A stretch of DNA of 64,000 nt from Bacillota bacterium (GCA_023228885.1 JALOAJ010000003.1:1-64000); one strand, 5' to 3'. Shown: positions 7,898 through 16,852, counted from the stretch's first letter. The notes: a model not told the origin generated them from the letters alone. Made by a program: numbers and translations.

Positions 7898-8848
7898 ATG
7901 GCTAATAATAAAGAGAAAAGGTTTTGCACAAGCATTGGCGGTCAGGCGGTGTTGGAAGGGGTTATGATGAGAAGCCCTAAAAGTACCGCCACTTCAATAA
8001 GAAAAGCTGATGGTGAAATTGTGACCAAAACCGAAGAAACCAAATCAATTTCACAAAAGGTTAAGTTTTTAAAGCTTCCAATAATCAGGGGCTGTGTTGC
8101 TTTTATCGAAAGCATGATTATAGGCACAAAGGCGCTTATGCTGTCGGCTGAATACTTTGATATCGAGGATGAGGAAGAATCAACTTCTAAATTTGATTTA
8201 TGGGTTGAAAAGGTGTTTGGCGAAAAGTTAAAAGGTTTTGTTATTGGTTTTTCCATAATAATATCCCTTTTTTTTAGCATTGGTCTTTTTATACTGATTC
8301 CTGCATTTATAACAAGCCTTTTAAAAATACAAAGTAACAGCGTTAAAACCTTGGTAGAGGGCGGGATAAAGCTTTTAATCTTCTTTGCCTATTTAGTCGG
8401 GGTGTCGAAGCTAAAGGATATAAGGCGTGTTTTTGAGTATCACGGGGCAGAGCATAAAACTATTCATTGCTATGAATCGGGTGACGAGCTTACCGTTGAA
8501 AATGCAAAAAAACATTCAAGGCTGCACCCGCGCTGCGGAACAAGTTTTTTGTTTATTGTGCTCATTATAAGCATTGTGTTGTTTTTGGCAGTTCCTAACA
8601 GCGCAAGTTTATCGTGGGGTTCTCGTGCGCTTTACAAAATAATTTTATTGCCGATTGTTGCGGGGTTTGCATATGAAGCAATTAAATTTACCGGAAAACA
8701 CACAAATACATTAACAAAAATAATCAGCGCGCCGGGTATGGCGTTGCAGTATATAACAACAAGCGAGCCGGATGACAAGCAGCTTGAGGTTGCCATTGCC
8801 GCGCTAAACGCCGTAAAACCGCCGGAGAGAGAATTGGCAGCGTGGTAA
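7898..8848 (+). CDS. DUF1385 multi-pass membrane protein
   Basis: A 316-aa member of the DUF1385 family (YqhQ-like in Bacillus), whose biochemical role is not established. Features include the N-terminal SIGGQAVLEGVMMRSP, then two pairs of membrane helices (about 110-165 and 210-265) with the conserved EYHGAEHKTIHCYE and HSRLHPRCGTSF between them. The gene is commonly found just before prmC, as here; the prmC start lies seven bases inside this gene. The ribosome binding site is GAGGTGA. Confidence 0.9.
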   Translation: MANNKEKRFCTSIGGQAVLEGVMMRSPKSTATSIRKADGEIVTKTEETKSISQKVKFLKLPIIRGCVAFIESMIIGTKALMLSAEYFDIEDEEESTSKFDLWVEKVFGEKLKGFVIGFSIIISLFFSIGLFILIPAFITSLLKIQSNSVKTLVEGGIKLLIFFAYLVGVSKLKDIRRVFEYHGAEHKTIHCYESGDELTVENAKKHSRLHPRCGTSFLFIVLIISIVLFLAVPNSASLSWGSRALYKIILLPIVAGFAYEAIKFTGKHTNTLTKIISAPGMALQYITTSEPDDKQLEVAIAALNAVKPPERELAAW

Positions 8849-9666
8849 TTGGCGAGCTGATTGAAAAATCGAATAATATATTAAAAAAAGCAGGTATTTC
8901 CGGGTATAACCTTGACACTCATGTATTGCTTTGCAAATACTTAAGTGTTGATAGGTTATACCTTTTACTAAATAAAGATGTCAAAATAAAGAATTCAGGC
9001 GAGTTTTTAGATATGGTGAAAAGGCGTGCGGCCTACGAGCCGGTAGCATACATAACCGGCGTGAAAGAGTTTATGTCGCTTGAATTTAATGTTACGCCCA
9101 ATGTGCTGATACCAAGAATTGAAACAGAAATATTAGTTGAAAATTTAATCGAATATATCGGAGACAGCCATTTATCAATGTTGGAAATCGGAACAGGCAG
9201 CGGATGTATCTCAATCAGTTGCGCGCATTATTGTAAAAACCTTTCGGTTGAGGGCATTGACATTTCACAAAAGGCAATTGATGTTGCAAAGCAAAATGCA
9301 AAGAAAAACAGGGTAAAGGGAATAAATTTTATGCAAATGGACATTTTGCATTCAACTCCCAAGCGGCAATATGACATAGTGGTTTCAAACCCGCCCTATA
9401 TTAAAAGCAGCGATATTGGGGGGCTTATGAAGGATGTAAAAGACTATGAACCAATAATCGCATTGGACGGCGGCGTCGATGGCTTGTTATTTTACTCGGT
9501 GATTTCAAAAAAAGCGCCGGCAAAAAAAATGATTGCTTTTGAAGTGGGGGAAGGACAAGGCGATGCGGTATGTTCTTTTCTTTTGGAAAATGGGTATGTG
9601 AACACAAAAAAAGTAAAAGATCTGTCAGGAATTGAAAGAGTTGTCTTGGGGTTTGGGAAAATTTAA
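8842..9666 (+). CDS. prmC: Release-factor glutamine methyltransferase PrmC
   Basis: PrmC methylates the Gln of the GGQ motif in release factors RF1 and RF2, using S-adenosylmethionine. The 274-aa protein has the N-terminal helical domain, PRIETE (91-96), the SAM-binding EIGTGSG (115-121) and the catalytic NPPY (183-186). The start is GTG at 8842, overlapping the end of the DUF1385 gene, with GGAGAG upstream. prfA, its usual neighbour, is absent; the S-layer gene with its own promoter follows. Confidence 0.95.
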   Translation: MVIGELIEKSNNILKKAGISGYNLDTHVLLCKYLSVDRLYLLLNKDVKIKNSGEFLDMVKRRAAYEPVAYITGVKEFMSLEFNVTPNVLIPRIETEILVENLIEYIGDSHLSMLEIGTGSGCISISCAHYCKNLSVEGIDISQKAIDVAKQNAKKNRVKGINFMQMDILHSTPKRQYDIVVSNPPYIKSSDIGGLMKDVKDYEPIIALDGGVDGLLFYSVISKKAPAKKMIAFEVGEGQGDAVCSFLLENGYVNTKKVKDLSGIERVVLGFGKI

Positions 9667-9709
9667 GAGCAACTACCGAAAAATGTATTTTACAATAATA
9701 TTAAATTGC

Positions 9710-9737
9710 TTGACATTTCTATAGATAATGCTAAAAT
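9710..9737 (+). promoter_or_regulatory. Promoter for the S-layer protein gene
   Basis: TTGACA (9710-9715) and TAAAAT (9732-9737) are separated by 16 bases. The leader to the ATG is about 50 bases and ends in AAGGAGG. A strong promoter fits an abundant surface protein. Confidence 0.75.
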
Positions 9738-9793
9738 TAAAATATGAGCAGTTTATCTATTTTATATATTTTTGCTAAGGAGGAAAGTCTATT

Positions 9794-12628
9794 ATGAAGG
9801 TTAGAGTAAGAGTTATGTCGATGTTGCTTGCGATTATGTTTGTTTTCTTCGGCATTGGTGTCACATCAACAGCTGCTACATACAGCGATGTTAAGGAAAC
9901 TTCAAACTATTATCAGGCTGTTTCATTGCTTTCGGCATTAGGGTTATTAAAAGGCTATGAAGATGGGGATTTTAGACCAGAGGGCGAAATTACACGCGCC
10001 GAATTTGCGGCTGTTGTTGTTAGGGCGCTTGGTCAGGAAGAAACATCACAATCATCCCAAGGCGCAACGCAATTTGTTGATGTTGCTAATGATTTTTGGG
10101 GGTCGGGATACATAAATGTTGCAACGAACTTTGGCATTATCAACGGCTATGGTGATGGCAATTTTGGTCCGGACGACAAAGTTACATATGAACAGGCAGT
10201 TAAGATGGTGGTTTGCGCTTTGGGCTATGAGCCGCTTGCATTGGGCAAGGTTGGAAATGACCCGGACGCTGTTTGGCCGGGAGGGTATCTCGCCGCTGCG
10301 GCAGAACTCAATATAGTTACCGGTGTTGCCGGCGTTGAAGGCACTCCGGCTAAAAGGTGGCAGGTTGCACGGCTTGTTTACAATTCACTTGATGTTAAAC
10401 TTATGGAAAAGTCTGTGCTGCAAGGGCAGGACCGTTTTATTAAAAGTGATACAAAAACATTGCTAAGCGATAAACTGTTGGTTTATTATGATTTGGGCGA
10501 ATTTCGCGCTAATACCGTTGAAACAGTTTCAGCATCGGGTGCAAAAGCGCGTGCAGGCGAAGTTATAATTTTTTCTTCAACACTTAGAAATGAAGAAGTT
10601 TATAAAGACGGCGGTGTTAATACCGCTAATTTAATAGGCAGGAGCATCAAGTATTACTATACAGAAAGCCCCGATGGGGTTAAAACTTTGCTGTATATAG
10701 AAAATAGGACTGATTTGTCTGATGTGCTTGTTATTGATTCTTCTAATATTGAAAGTCACACCGGCACCTTCTCAAAAGGTTTGACTATTAACTACTGGCA
10801 AGACAAGGATAATGATGTTAGACTAAGCACCGTTGATGTAATAGAAAACCCCACCATAATGGTAAACGGCGGCGCACCTGATGCAGGCATAAATGAGGAT
10901 GCGCTTTATCCGCTGTCAGGCAGCATTGAACTTGTTGATTCAAATGGCGATGGCGCATATGATGGCATTTTTATTACCTCATATGAAACTTATGTCTTAA
11001 AATCAGTAAATTCTTCTACAAAAGAGATTGTTGACACTTATAGAACTTCAGCGCAAGGCAACACATTGAAGCTTGATGAAGACAGCTCTAACAATTTAAT
11101 TGACATAAAGCGGGCTGACGGCACAAAGCTTACATTCTCGGGGCTTTCCAAGTGGAATGTTCTTTCGGTTAAAAAAGGCCGCAGCGGCAGCAGAGATGTT
11201 TATGACATTATCGTATCAAACGCTTCGGTAAAAGGAACTGTAACCGGGGTTGAAGATGAACAGTCAATTTTAATTAACGACAAAAAATATGAGGTATCTC
11301 AATATTATTTGAAATATGCAAACGAGAAGCTTGAGATTGACGACAGCGGTAATTTCTACTTAGACAAAGACGGCAAAATAGCAGGTGTTGAAAAAACTGC
11401 CGCAGCAAGCAGCAATTACGGTTATCTTGTAGGGATTGACTATAAGTCGGGGGTTTATAAATTCAGCATGCTCACACAAGGCTCCACAAGCGTTATGACA
11501 TATAACGGAATTAGCAGGGTGCGAATAGACGGGGAGCTTTATACATCCGATAACGGCGTAAATTATTTAAGAGGCATAGTAAATAATGAAAGCATAAATA
11601 TCAATGTTGATTTAAAAGGTAGGGAAGAAACGGTTGGGAATTACACCCCAATGCTTGTCAGATACACGCAAAACGATAAGAAGGAAATTACTTCCTTGCA
11701 AACTGTTGAATCAAGCGATTTGAATTTGCATAACTTTGGCGATAAAAGCACAACACAGTTTAAATATTCTACTGATAAATATAAGTTTACCGTAGGCACA
11801 GATGAGATGTTCAGAATCAGCACCAACACAATGGTTTTTGTTGTTCCTTACGATAGGTCTAACTCAGATATATACGCTCGCAAAGACTATAAGTTCTTTA
11901 AAAACAGTGAAAGCTATTATGTTGAAGCGTATGACACTTCGGGTGACTTCCACACGGCAAAAGCAGTAGTGGTATATGATTCAGGGGTGGTTGAAATAAA
12001 CTCCAGCTCACCGGTTGCTATTATACAAGCAAAGCGCGCCGAGGCGAATTCGGACGATCCGGATTATGACGGAAAAATAGACGCCTATGTTTTTGGATAT
12101 CAAAACACTGGCAGCAGCAAGAGTATAACAGCAAAATATAGTGATTTGTCAGGCTATAATATTGGTGATGTTATAAGGTATGAAGTCAATGCCAAGGGGT
12201 ATTTGGAATTGATAGAAAAAGTTTATGATGTAACAGGCGACATGGAGAATGTTTCAATTTCAACAACTACGGATAGTACAACAGGTTATAAACTCAACCT
12301 CAATAGCGGGCTGCTTTACAATGTGGACGATGAAGGCGGGGAAACAATACTGCTTACCAAAGTGACCGACCCCAATAATGCCAACAAGAATGATTTTGAC
12401 TTTAAAATCTTGTCGTCAACAATCGCTTTGGGGTACGATGCAACGCTTAGCAGCAGCAGGAGAGTTTATCCTTTAGATGGCGAAAGTAAGTTTGTGTATT
12501 CAACGCTTGACAGTTACACGGCATCCGAACAAACCGAAACGGTGGTTGCGCAAGAAGTGTTGGTAATTCAAGTTTTACGAGATGGCAACATTACACAATC
12601 ATGCGTATATGTAATCAAGAACAGATAG
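9794..12628 (+). CDS. S-layer-homology domain protein, 944 aa
   Basis: A secreted cell-surface protein. Residues 1-28 form a signal peptide (basic start, long hydrophobic core, cleavage likely near STAA). Three SLH repeats follow at about 30-80 (GYEDGDFRPEGEITRAEFA), 94-144 (GYGDGNFGPDDKVTYEQA) and 158-205 (degenerate). SLH domains bind pyruvylated wall polysaccharide non-covalently. The remaining 740 residues are rich in Asp, Ser, Thr and Asn, have a beta-like pattern and match nothing I recognise. No LPXTG motif or C-terminal membrane segment is present. With its own promoter and terminator, it is a monocistronic gene and a candidate main S-layer or surface protein. Confidence 0.9.
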   Translation: MKVRVRVMSMLLAIMFVFFGIGVTSTAATYSDVKETSNYYQAVSLLSALGLLKGYEDGDFRPEGEITRAEFAAVVVRALGQEETSQSSQGATQFVDVANDFWGSGYINVATNFGIINGYGDGNFGPDDKVTYEQAVKMVVCALGYEPLALGKVGNDPDAVWPGGYLAAAAELNIVTGVAGVEGTPAKRWQVARLVYNSLDVKLMEKSVLQGQDRFIKSDTKTLLSDKLLVYYDLGEFRANTVETVSASGAKARAGEVIIFSSTLRNEEVYKDGGVNTANLIGRSIKYYYTESPDGVKTLLYIENRTDLSDVLVIDSSNIESHTGTFSKGLTINYWQDKDNDVRLSTVDVIENPTIMVNGGAPDAGINEDALYPLSGSIELVDSNGDGAYDGIFITSYETYVLKSVNSSTKEIVDTYRTSAQGNTLKLDEDSSNNLIDIKRADGTKLTFSGLSKWNVLSVKKGRSGSRDVYDIIVSNASVKGTVTGVEDEQSILINDKKYEVSQYYLKYANEKLEIDDSGNFYLDKDGKIAGVEKTAAASSNYGYLVGIDYKSGVYKFSMLTQGSTSVMTYNGISRVRIDGELYTSDNGVNYLRGIVNNESININVDLKGREETVGNYTPMLVRYTQNDKKEITSLQTVESSDLNLHNFGDKSTTQFKYSTDKYKFTVGTDEMFRISTNTMVFVVPYDRSNSDIYARKDYKFFKNSESYYVEAYDTSGDFHTAKAVVVYDSGVVEINSSSPVAIIQAKRAEANSDDPDYDGKIDAYVFGYQNTGSSKSITAKYSDLSGYNIGDVIRYEVNAKGYLELIEKVYDVTGDMENVSISTTTDSTTGYKLNLNSGLLYNVDDEGGETILLTKVTDPNNANKNDFDFKILSSTIALGYDATLSSSRRVYPLDGESKFVYSTLDSYTASEQTETVVAQEVLVIQVLRDGNITQSCVYVIKNR

Positions 12629-12707
12629 CTTAGCCAACGGGCGGATGTTGCATTAAGCGGAAATTGGGGCTTATGCACCTAAACAGCTATATTTAATAGT
12701 TTCGTTG

Positions 12708-12742
12708 AAAGGGCTACATTTACCTAATTGTAGCCCTTTTTA
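12708..12742 (+). terminator. Intrinsic terminator after the S-layer gene
   Basis: AAAGGGCTACA (12708-12718) and TGTAGCCCTTT (12729-12739) pair perfectly over 11 bp with a 10-base loop, followed by a short T-run. It lies about 80 bases past the S-layer stop. Confidence 0.9.
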
Positions 12743-12801
12743 CTTTGATGATGTTATAAAAATGCAAATGCAAACACCCGATTGCAAAGGAGGAAGTGTT
12801 A

Positions 12802-14172
12802 ATGAAGAACAAACCAAATATTGTTTTAATTAATTGCGATGATTTAGGATATGGAGACCTTGGATGTTATGGGTCCAGCCTAAACCGAACGCCTGTTATT
12901 GACAAATTAGCGAAAGAGGGAGTCCGTTTTACTGATTTTTATGCGGGCTCATCTGTTTGTTCACCATCGCGAGGCGCTATGTTAACAGGGTGCTATCCCA
13001 AAAGAATCGGATTTGCCAGCTTTGAAGGCAGGTGTGTTTTGTTTCCCGGACAAGGCATTGGTCTAAATCCAAGTGAAACAACTATTGCAACCATGCTAAA
13101 GGCAGAGGGATACCAAACTAAGCTGATAGGAAAATGGCATTGCGGTGACCAAGAGCAGTTTATGCCATTAAATCACGGTTTTGACGAATACTATGGGTTG
13201 CCTTACAGCAACGATATGGGCAGGCAAGCAGGCGGCAATCCGGACTACCCTCCATTACCGCTCATCGAAAATGATGATGTGCTGGAAGAACAGCCGGACC
13301 AATCTTCACTAACCGTTCGCTATACAGAGCAATCGGTGAAATTTATAAGGAAGAACAAAGACCGCCCGTTTTTTCTTTATTTAGCTCACATGCATGTGCA
13401 TTTGCCATTGTATATTCCTCAATGCTTTGCAGATAAATCTCAAAACGGTGATTATGGTGCAGCGGTAGAATGCGTTGATTGGTCTACCGGTGTGATTTTG
13501 CATGAACTTGAAAAGCTTGGGTTGGACAACAATACATTAGTTATTTTTACTTCGGATAATGGCGCAAGGGGAGACTATGGCGGGAGTAATGCGCCCCTTC
13601 GCGGCAGAAAAGGCACTTCGTGGGAGGGCGGGTATCGCGTGCCATGCATTATTCGTTGGAAGGGTAAAATTAACCCGGCAATTTGCAATTCGTTGGTGGC
13701 ATCGATGGAGTTTTTGCCTACAATTGCAGCAATTACGGGGGCGCAACTTCCGAAGAACCAAATTGACGGCTATGACATATCAAGGTCTTTAATGTGCGGC
13801 GGGGAATACCCTCGTGAAACTATGTTGTATTATAATAGAGAGAATTTAGAGGCAATACGATATAAAAGCTGGAAACTGCATATAAATCACTCTAATAAAT
13901 ATAATAACAGCAACGAGCAGGCGGTAGAATTGTATAATTTAGAAACAGATGTTGGCGAAACTACCGACATTGCCAATGAGCGCCCGGAAATTGTTGAAGA
14001 ACTTAAAGCTTTGTTGGATTACCATCGAAATGACCTTGGGGATTCGTTTGTAAATATAAAAGGCGAGAACATACGGGACATTGGCAAAGTTGAAAACCCA
14101 ACAATGCTGACTGAGTATGACGAAAATCATCCATACATAATTGCAATGTATGATAAAAGCGACAGAGGTTGA
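12802..14172 (+). CDS. Sulfatase (arylsulfatase type, Cys-activated)
   Basis: A hydrolase of sulfate esters. The 456-aa protein shows the sulfatase pattern: metal-binding D13-D14, the formylglycine motif C53-S-P-S-R57, GKWHCG (110-115) and TSDNGARGDYGGS further on. Cys53 must be oxidised to formylglycine, which in anaerobes needs the radical-SAM enzyme anSME; none is encoded nearby. There is no signal peptide, so it appears cytoplasmic. The ATG at 12802 is chosen over a GTG six bases upstream because AAAGGAGG lies eight bases before it. The gene stands alone between two terminators. Natural substrate unknown; sulfated host or plant glycans are possible. Confidence 0.9.
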   Translation: MKNKPNIVLINCDDLGYGDLGCYGSSLNRTPVIDKLAKEGVRFTDFYAGSSVCSPSRGAMLTGCYPKRIGFASFEGRCVLFPGQGIGLNPSETTIATMLKAEGYQTKLIGKWHCGDQEQFMPLNHGFDEYYGLPYSNDMGRQAGGNPDYPPLPLIENDDVLEEQPDQSSLTVRYTEQSVKFIRKNKDRPFFLYLAHMHVHLPLYIPQCFADKSQNGDYGAAVECVDWSTGVILHELEKLGLDNNTLVIFTSDNGARGDYGGSNAPLRGRKGTSWEGGYRVPCIIRWKGKINPAICNSLVASMEFLPTIAAITGAQLPKNQIDGYDISRSLMCGGEYPRETMLYYNRENLEAIRYKSWKLHINHSNKYNNSNEQAVELYNLETDVGETTDIANERPEIVEELKALLDYHRNDLGDSFVNIKGENIRDIGKVENPTMLTEYDENHPYIIAMYDKSDRG

Positions 14173-14237
14173 AAAGCCCGTTGCTTATTGTAAACATCTT
14201 TTGATAAGGAGCATATATTTATCTAAGCAGTAAAAAG

Positions 14238-14275
14238 CCCCGAGCGATTTTTGAAAATCGTTCGGGGATTTTTGG
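14238..14275. terminator. Bidirectional terminator between convergent sulfatase and permease genes
   Basis: CCCCGAGCGATTTT pairs with AAAATCGTTCGGGG (14238-14251 with 14254-14267, one G-U pair, two-base loop). T-runs follow on the plus strand (ATTTTTGG), and on the minus strand (GCTTTTTAC). It can therefore stop both convergent transcripts. Confidence 0.88.
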
Positions 14276-14289
14276 TTTTGTTGATTTTT

Positions 14290-15666
14290 TTAACCCACTA
14301 AAGTAAATTTAACGACAAATAAAAGCGCTATAACCCATGTAATTATATTTGTCTCTTTAATTTTACCCGTTAGAACCTTTAACAATATGTATGAAATAAG
14401 CCCGAATGCAATTCCCGTTGCTATGGAGTATGCAAATGGCATCATAACGATTGTCAAAAAGGCAGGAATAGCTTCCGTCATGTCAACAAATTCGATTTCC
14501 TTTATAGTGCTAATCATCAAAACGCCCACAAATATTAGCGCCGGCGCTGTTGCAGCTGAAGGGATAATTCCTACAAGCGGCGCAAGGAAAAGCGCTAATA
14601 TAAACAATAGGGAAGTGACTAATGACGCCAGACCTGTTTTTGCGCCTTCTGATATGCCGGCGCTGCTTTCAACATAAGTTGTAACGGTTGATGTGCCCAC
14701 ACATGAGCCTACAATCGTTGCAATCGCATCGCAGGCAAGAGCTTTCTTCATGTTCGGCAGCGTTCCGTCCGGTCTTAACATATTTGCTCTTCTTGCAGTA
14801 CCTAAAAGGGTCCCGATTGTGTCAAACATATCAACTAATGACAATGCAATTACAACCGTTAAAAGGCTTAATAATGTTGACCATATGCTTCCATCGCCAA
14901 GCTTTAAAAGCCCGGCAAAGTCAAAGTTAAACAAGCCATGCTCCTTAAATGCCGCAAAATTGGGCAGCGAAACGGCAAAACCGCTTATTTTTGTTACTCC
15001 CAAAGGAATACCGATAATGGTGCTTATAATTATGCTTATGAATAATGCGCCTTTTACTTTAAGTTTATAAAGAATACCAACAATTATCAAACCGATAATT
15101 GCCACAGTTGCACCTGCAATTTCCGGTGTCCATTCCGTGAAGTTTGCCATGGCAACCAAGGTTGCTTCGTCACCGACTATAATCCCTGCATTCTTTAAAC
15201 CTATTAGCGTGATAAAAAGCCCGATTCCCGCAGAAATTGCAATTTTAATGTTATTGGGTATTGCTCTTACAATTGCCTCACGCAAACCTACTATTGTGAT
15301 CAGAAGAAATAATACCCCCGAAATAAATACTGCCGCAAGCGATTGACTGAATGAATACCCAAGCGTTAGCACCATGGTGTATGCAAAATAAGCATTTAGA
15401 CCCATGCCGGGCGCTTGCGCAAAGGGAATTTTCGCATACAGCGCCATCAGTATTGTTCCCACAAACGAAGCGATACAAGTGGCTATAAACACGCTATCGC
15501 GAACTGCGGCTGCTGTATCAGCCTGTCCCATTATATTGAATGGGTCGGATAAAATCGAGGGGTTTACAAATATAATGTATGCCATTGCAAAAAAAGTTGT
15601 AATGCCTGCGATAATTTCCGTTTCAAAGGTTGTGCCTTTTTCTTTTATACCGAAAAACTTTTCCAA
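14290..15666 (-). CDS. NCS2/AzgA-family purine permease (guanine/hypoxanthine type)
   Basis: A 458-aa membrane transporter with about 12-14 hydrophobic segments. The N-terminal FGIKEKGTTFETEIIAGITTF, QAPGMGLNAYF (about 83-94) and SLVDMFDTIGTLLGTA (about 270) are characteristic of the AzgA branch (PbuG, GhxP) of NCS2, which imports hypoxanthine, guanine or adenine by proton symport. The start is TTG at 15666 with GGAGGAG six bases upstream. It is transcribed divergently from a phosphoribosyltransferase gene, giving a purine uptake and salvage pair. The leader is too short for a purine riboswitch. Confidence 0.92.
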   Translation of the reverse strand: MEKFFGIKEKGTTFETEIIAGITTFFAMAYIIFVNPSILSDPFNIMGQADTAAAVRDSVFIATCIASFVGTILMALYAKIPFAQAPGMGLNAYFAYTMVLTLGYSFSQSLAAVFISGVLFLLITIVGLREAIVRAIPNNIKIAISAGIGLFITLIGLKNAGIIVGDEATLVAMANFTEWTPEIAGATVAIIGLIIVGILYKLKVKGALFISIIISTIIGIPLGVTKISGFAVSLPNFAAFKEHGLFNFDFAGLLKLGDGSIWSTLLSLLTVVIALSLVDMFDTIGTLLGTARRANMLRPDGTLPNMKKALACDAIATIVGSCVGTSTVTTYVESSAGISEGAKTGLASLVTSLLFILALFLAPLVGIIPSAATAPALIFVGVLMISTIKEIEFVDMTEAIPAFLTIVMMPFAYSIATGIAFGLISYILLKVLTGKIKETNIITWVIALLFVVKFTLVG

Positions 15667-15711
15667 AACGAATCTCCTCCTATGTAAGATTTTTTACTTG
15701 ATAACTTTATC

Positions 15712-15740
15712 ATATTACAAATATATATGCAATAGTGTAA
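15712..15740 (-). promoter_or_regulatory. Putative promoter for the purine permease
   Basis: On the minus strand TTACAC (15735-15740) and TAATAT (15712-15717) are 17 bases apart. The match to consensus is moderate. The position, about 45 bases from the start codon, fits. Confidence 0.45.
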
Positions 15741-15768
15741 TTGACTTTTTATAAACTTGTGATAAAAT
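15741..15768 (+). promoter_or_regulatory. Putative promoter for the phosphoribosyltransferase gene
   Basis: TTGACT (15741-15746) and TAAAAT (15763-15768) are 16 bases apart. It lies back to back with the permease promoter. Confidence 0.6.
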
Positions 15769-15825
15769 ATCATTATGCGGTTTAGGCGAAATGCCATTAG
15801 TAAAGTAACGGACGAGGGGTTTTTT

Positions 15826-16386
15826 ATGGATAAACGATATCAAATAGAAATTGCAGGGCTCACACGCAGTCTTCAGGTTTGTAAAGTGTCTGAAGGGCTT
15901 TCAATTGCAGCATTTGTTATTTTTGGTGATGTGGAAATGACGGTGTCGGCAGCCCGTGAGCTTTTGAAAAAGGCTCCGCCTCACGACATTCTGATAACTG
16001 CTGAGGCAAAAGGAATACCGCTTGTTCATGAGATGGCGCGGCAAGGGAATGAAAGCAGGTACATTATTGCAAGAAAAGCAATAAAGCTTTACATGAAAAA
16101 CATATTCTCGGTTGAGGTTCAATCAATATCAACGGCGCGCAAACAGCAGCTATTTATTGATGGACAAGACGCGCAGCTTATGAACGGAAAAAAAGTGCTG
16201 ATTATAGATGATGTTATCAGCACCGGGGGTTCGTTGTTGGCAGTTGAAAAGCTTGTGAAAAAAGCAGGGGGAGAGGTTGTCGGCAAAATGGCAATACTTG
16301 CGGAGGGCGATGCAAAATATCGGGACGATATAATCACGCTTGCATACTTGCCGCTTTTGGATAACGAAGGAAACCCAATAAAATAA
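15826..16386 (+). CDS. Type I phosphoribosyltransferase (adenine/xanthine PRTase-like)
   Basis: This family transfers phosphoribose from PRPP to a purine base. The PRPP-binding motif VLIIDDVISTGGS and the preceding strand are clear (about residues 125-137 of 186), and ITAEAKGIPLVHEMA (about 65-79) resembles the adenine phosphoribosyltransferase group. The start is set at ATG 15826, with GAGGGG upstream; an earlier in-frame ATG at 15775 would lie at the predicted transcription start. The divergent purine permease supports a role in salvage. Whether adenine or xanthine is used, or whether it acts as a PurR-like regulator without HTH, cannot be told. Confidence 0.82.
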   Translation: MDKRYQIEIAGLTRSLQVCKVSEGLSIAAFVIFGDVEMTVSAARELLKKAPPHDILITAEAKGIPLVHEMARQGNESRYIIARKAIKLYMKNIFSVEVQSISTARKQQLFIDGQDAQLMNGKKVLIIDDVISTGGSLLAVEKLVKKAGGEVVGKMAILAEGDAKYRDDIITLAYLPLLDNEGNPIK

Positions 16387-16400
16387 GCTGCCAAGGTCAA

Positions 16401-16437
16401 AACAATAGGGAAATATCATTGATATTTCCCTATTGTT
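16401..16437. terminator. 37-base near-perfect palindrome between convergent genes
   Basis: AACAATAGGGAAATATCA (16401-16418) is followed after one base by its exact reverse complement (16420-16437). The minus-strand reading ends in GTTTTGACC and could act as an intrinsic terminator. The plus strand lacks a T-run. The stop codon of the minus-strand gene lies inside the stem. It separates the phosphoribosyltransferase gene from a small membrane protein gene. Confidence 0.7.
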
Positions 16438-16693
16438 CGGATTTATGTTTTTTAAAATAGTAATCAAACGCCAACCCGCCGATAATTATTATTGCAGTTA
16501 TTGAAACTGCGGCTTCTGAAATATATTTTGAAAGCAATGAAATATAAAAACTACCGTATTTTGCATGAACATTGAGCAGGTGCAAAGCAAGACCGACACA
16601 CATAAGTAAACATGAAAGCCGCATTCCGTATATAATGATACGGGAGGATATGTCGGATAACTCTTTGAATCTTCGATGAATTTTATTTATCAT
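16430..16693 (-). CDS. Small membrane protein, 87 aa, unknown
   Basis: I do not recognise a family. The protein has a basic N-terminus (MINKIHRRFKELSD), a first hydrophobic segment at about 19-42, a short loop, a second at about 58-78, and a basic tail (KKHKSEQ), so both ends are probably cytoplasmic. A clear GGGAGG site precedes the ATG and a good promoter lies 30 bases further upstream, which argues that it is a real gene. It stands alone. Confidence 0.7.
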   Translation of the reverse strand: MINKIHRRFKELSDISSRIIIYGMRLSCLLMCVGLALHLLNVHAKYGSFYISLLSKYISEAAVSITAIIIIGGLAFDYYFKKHKSEQ

Positions 16694-16721
16694 GTTGGGC
16701 AGCCTCCCTTTTTATAAGAAC

Positions 16722-16750
16722 ATTTTATCACAAAATATGCATAAATGCAA
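16722..16750 (-). promoter_or_regulatory. Promoter for the 87-aa membrane protein gene
   Basis: On the minus strand TTGCAT (16745-16750) and TAAAAT (16722-16727) are 17 bases apart, and a GGGAGG ribosome binding site follows. Confidence 0.65.
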
Positions 16751-16852
16751 GGAAAAATGATTGCCTGTTATGGCGCTTTTTGGCGCGTTTAAGGCATTTT
16801 ATTAGAATATTCGCCTACAAATTTCGGGCGGGAAAGGCAGAAGATTACAAAC

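Noticed and set aside
15667..15825. Purine riboswitch for the permease
   Set aside because: The leader is about 45 bases and lacks the conserved three-way-junction pattern.
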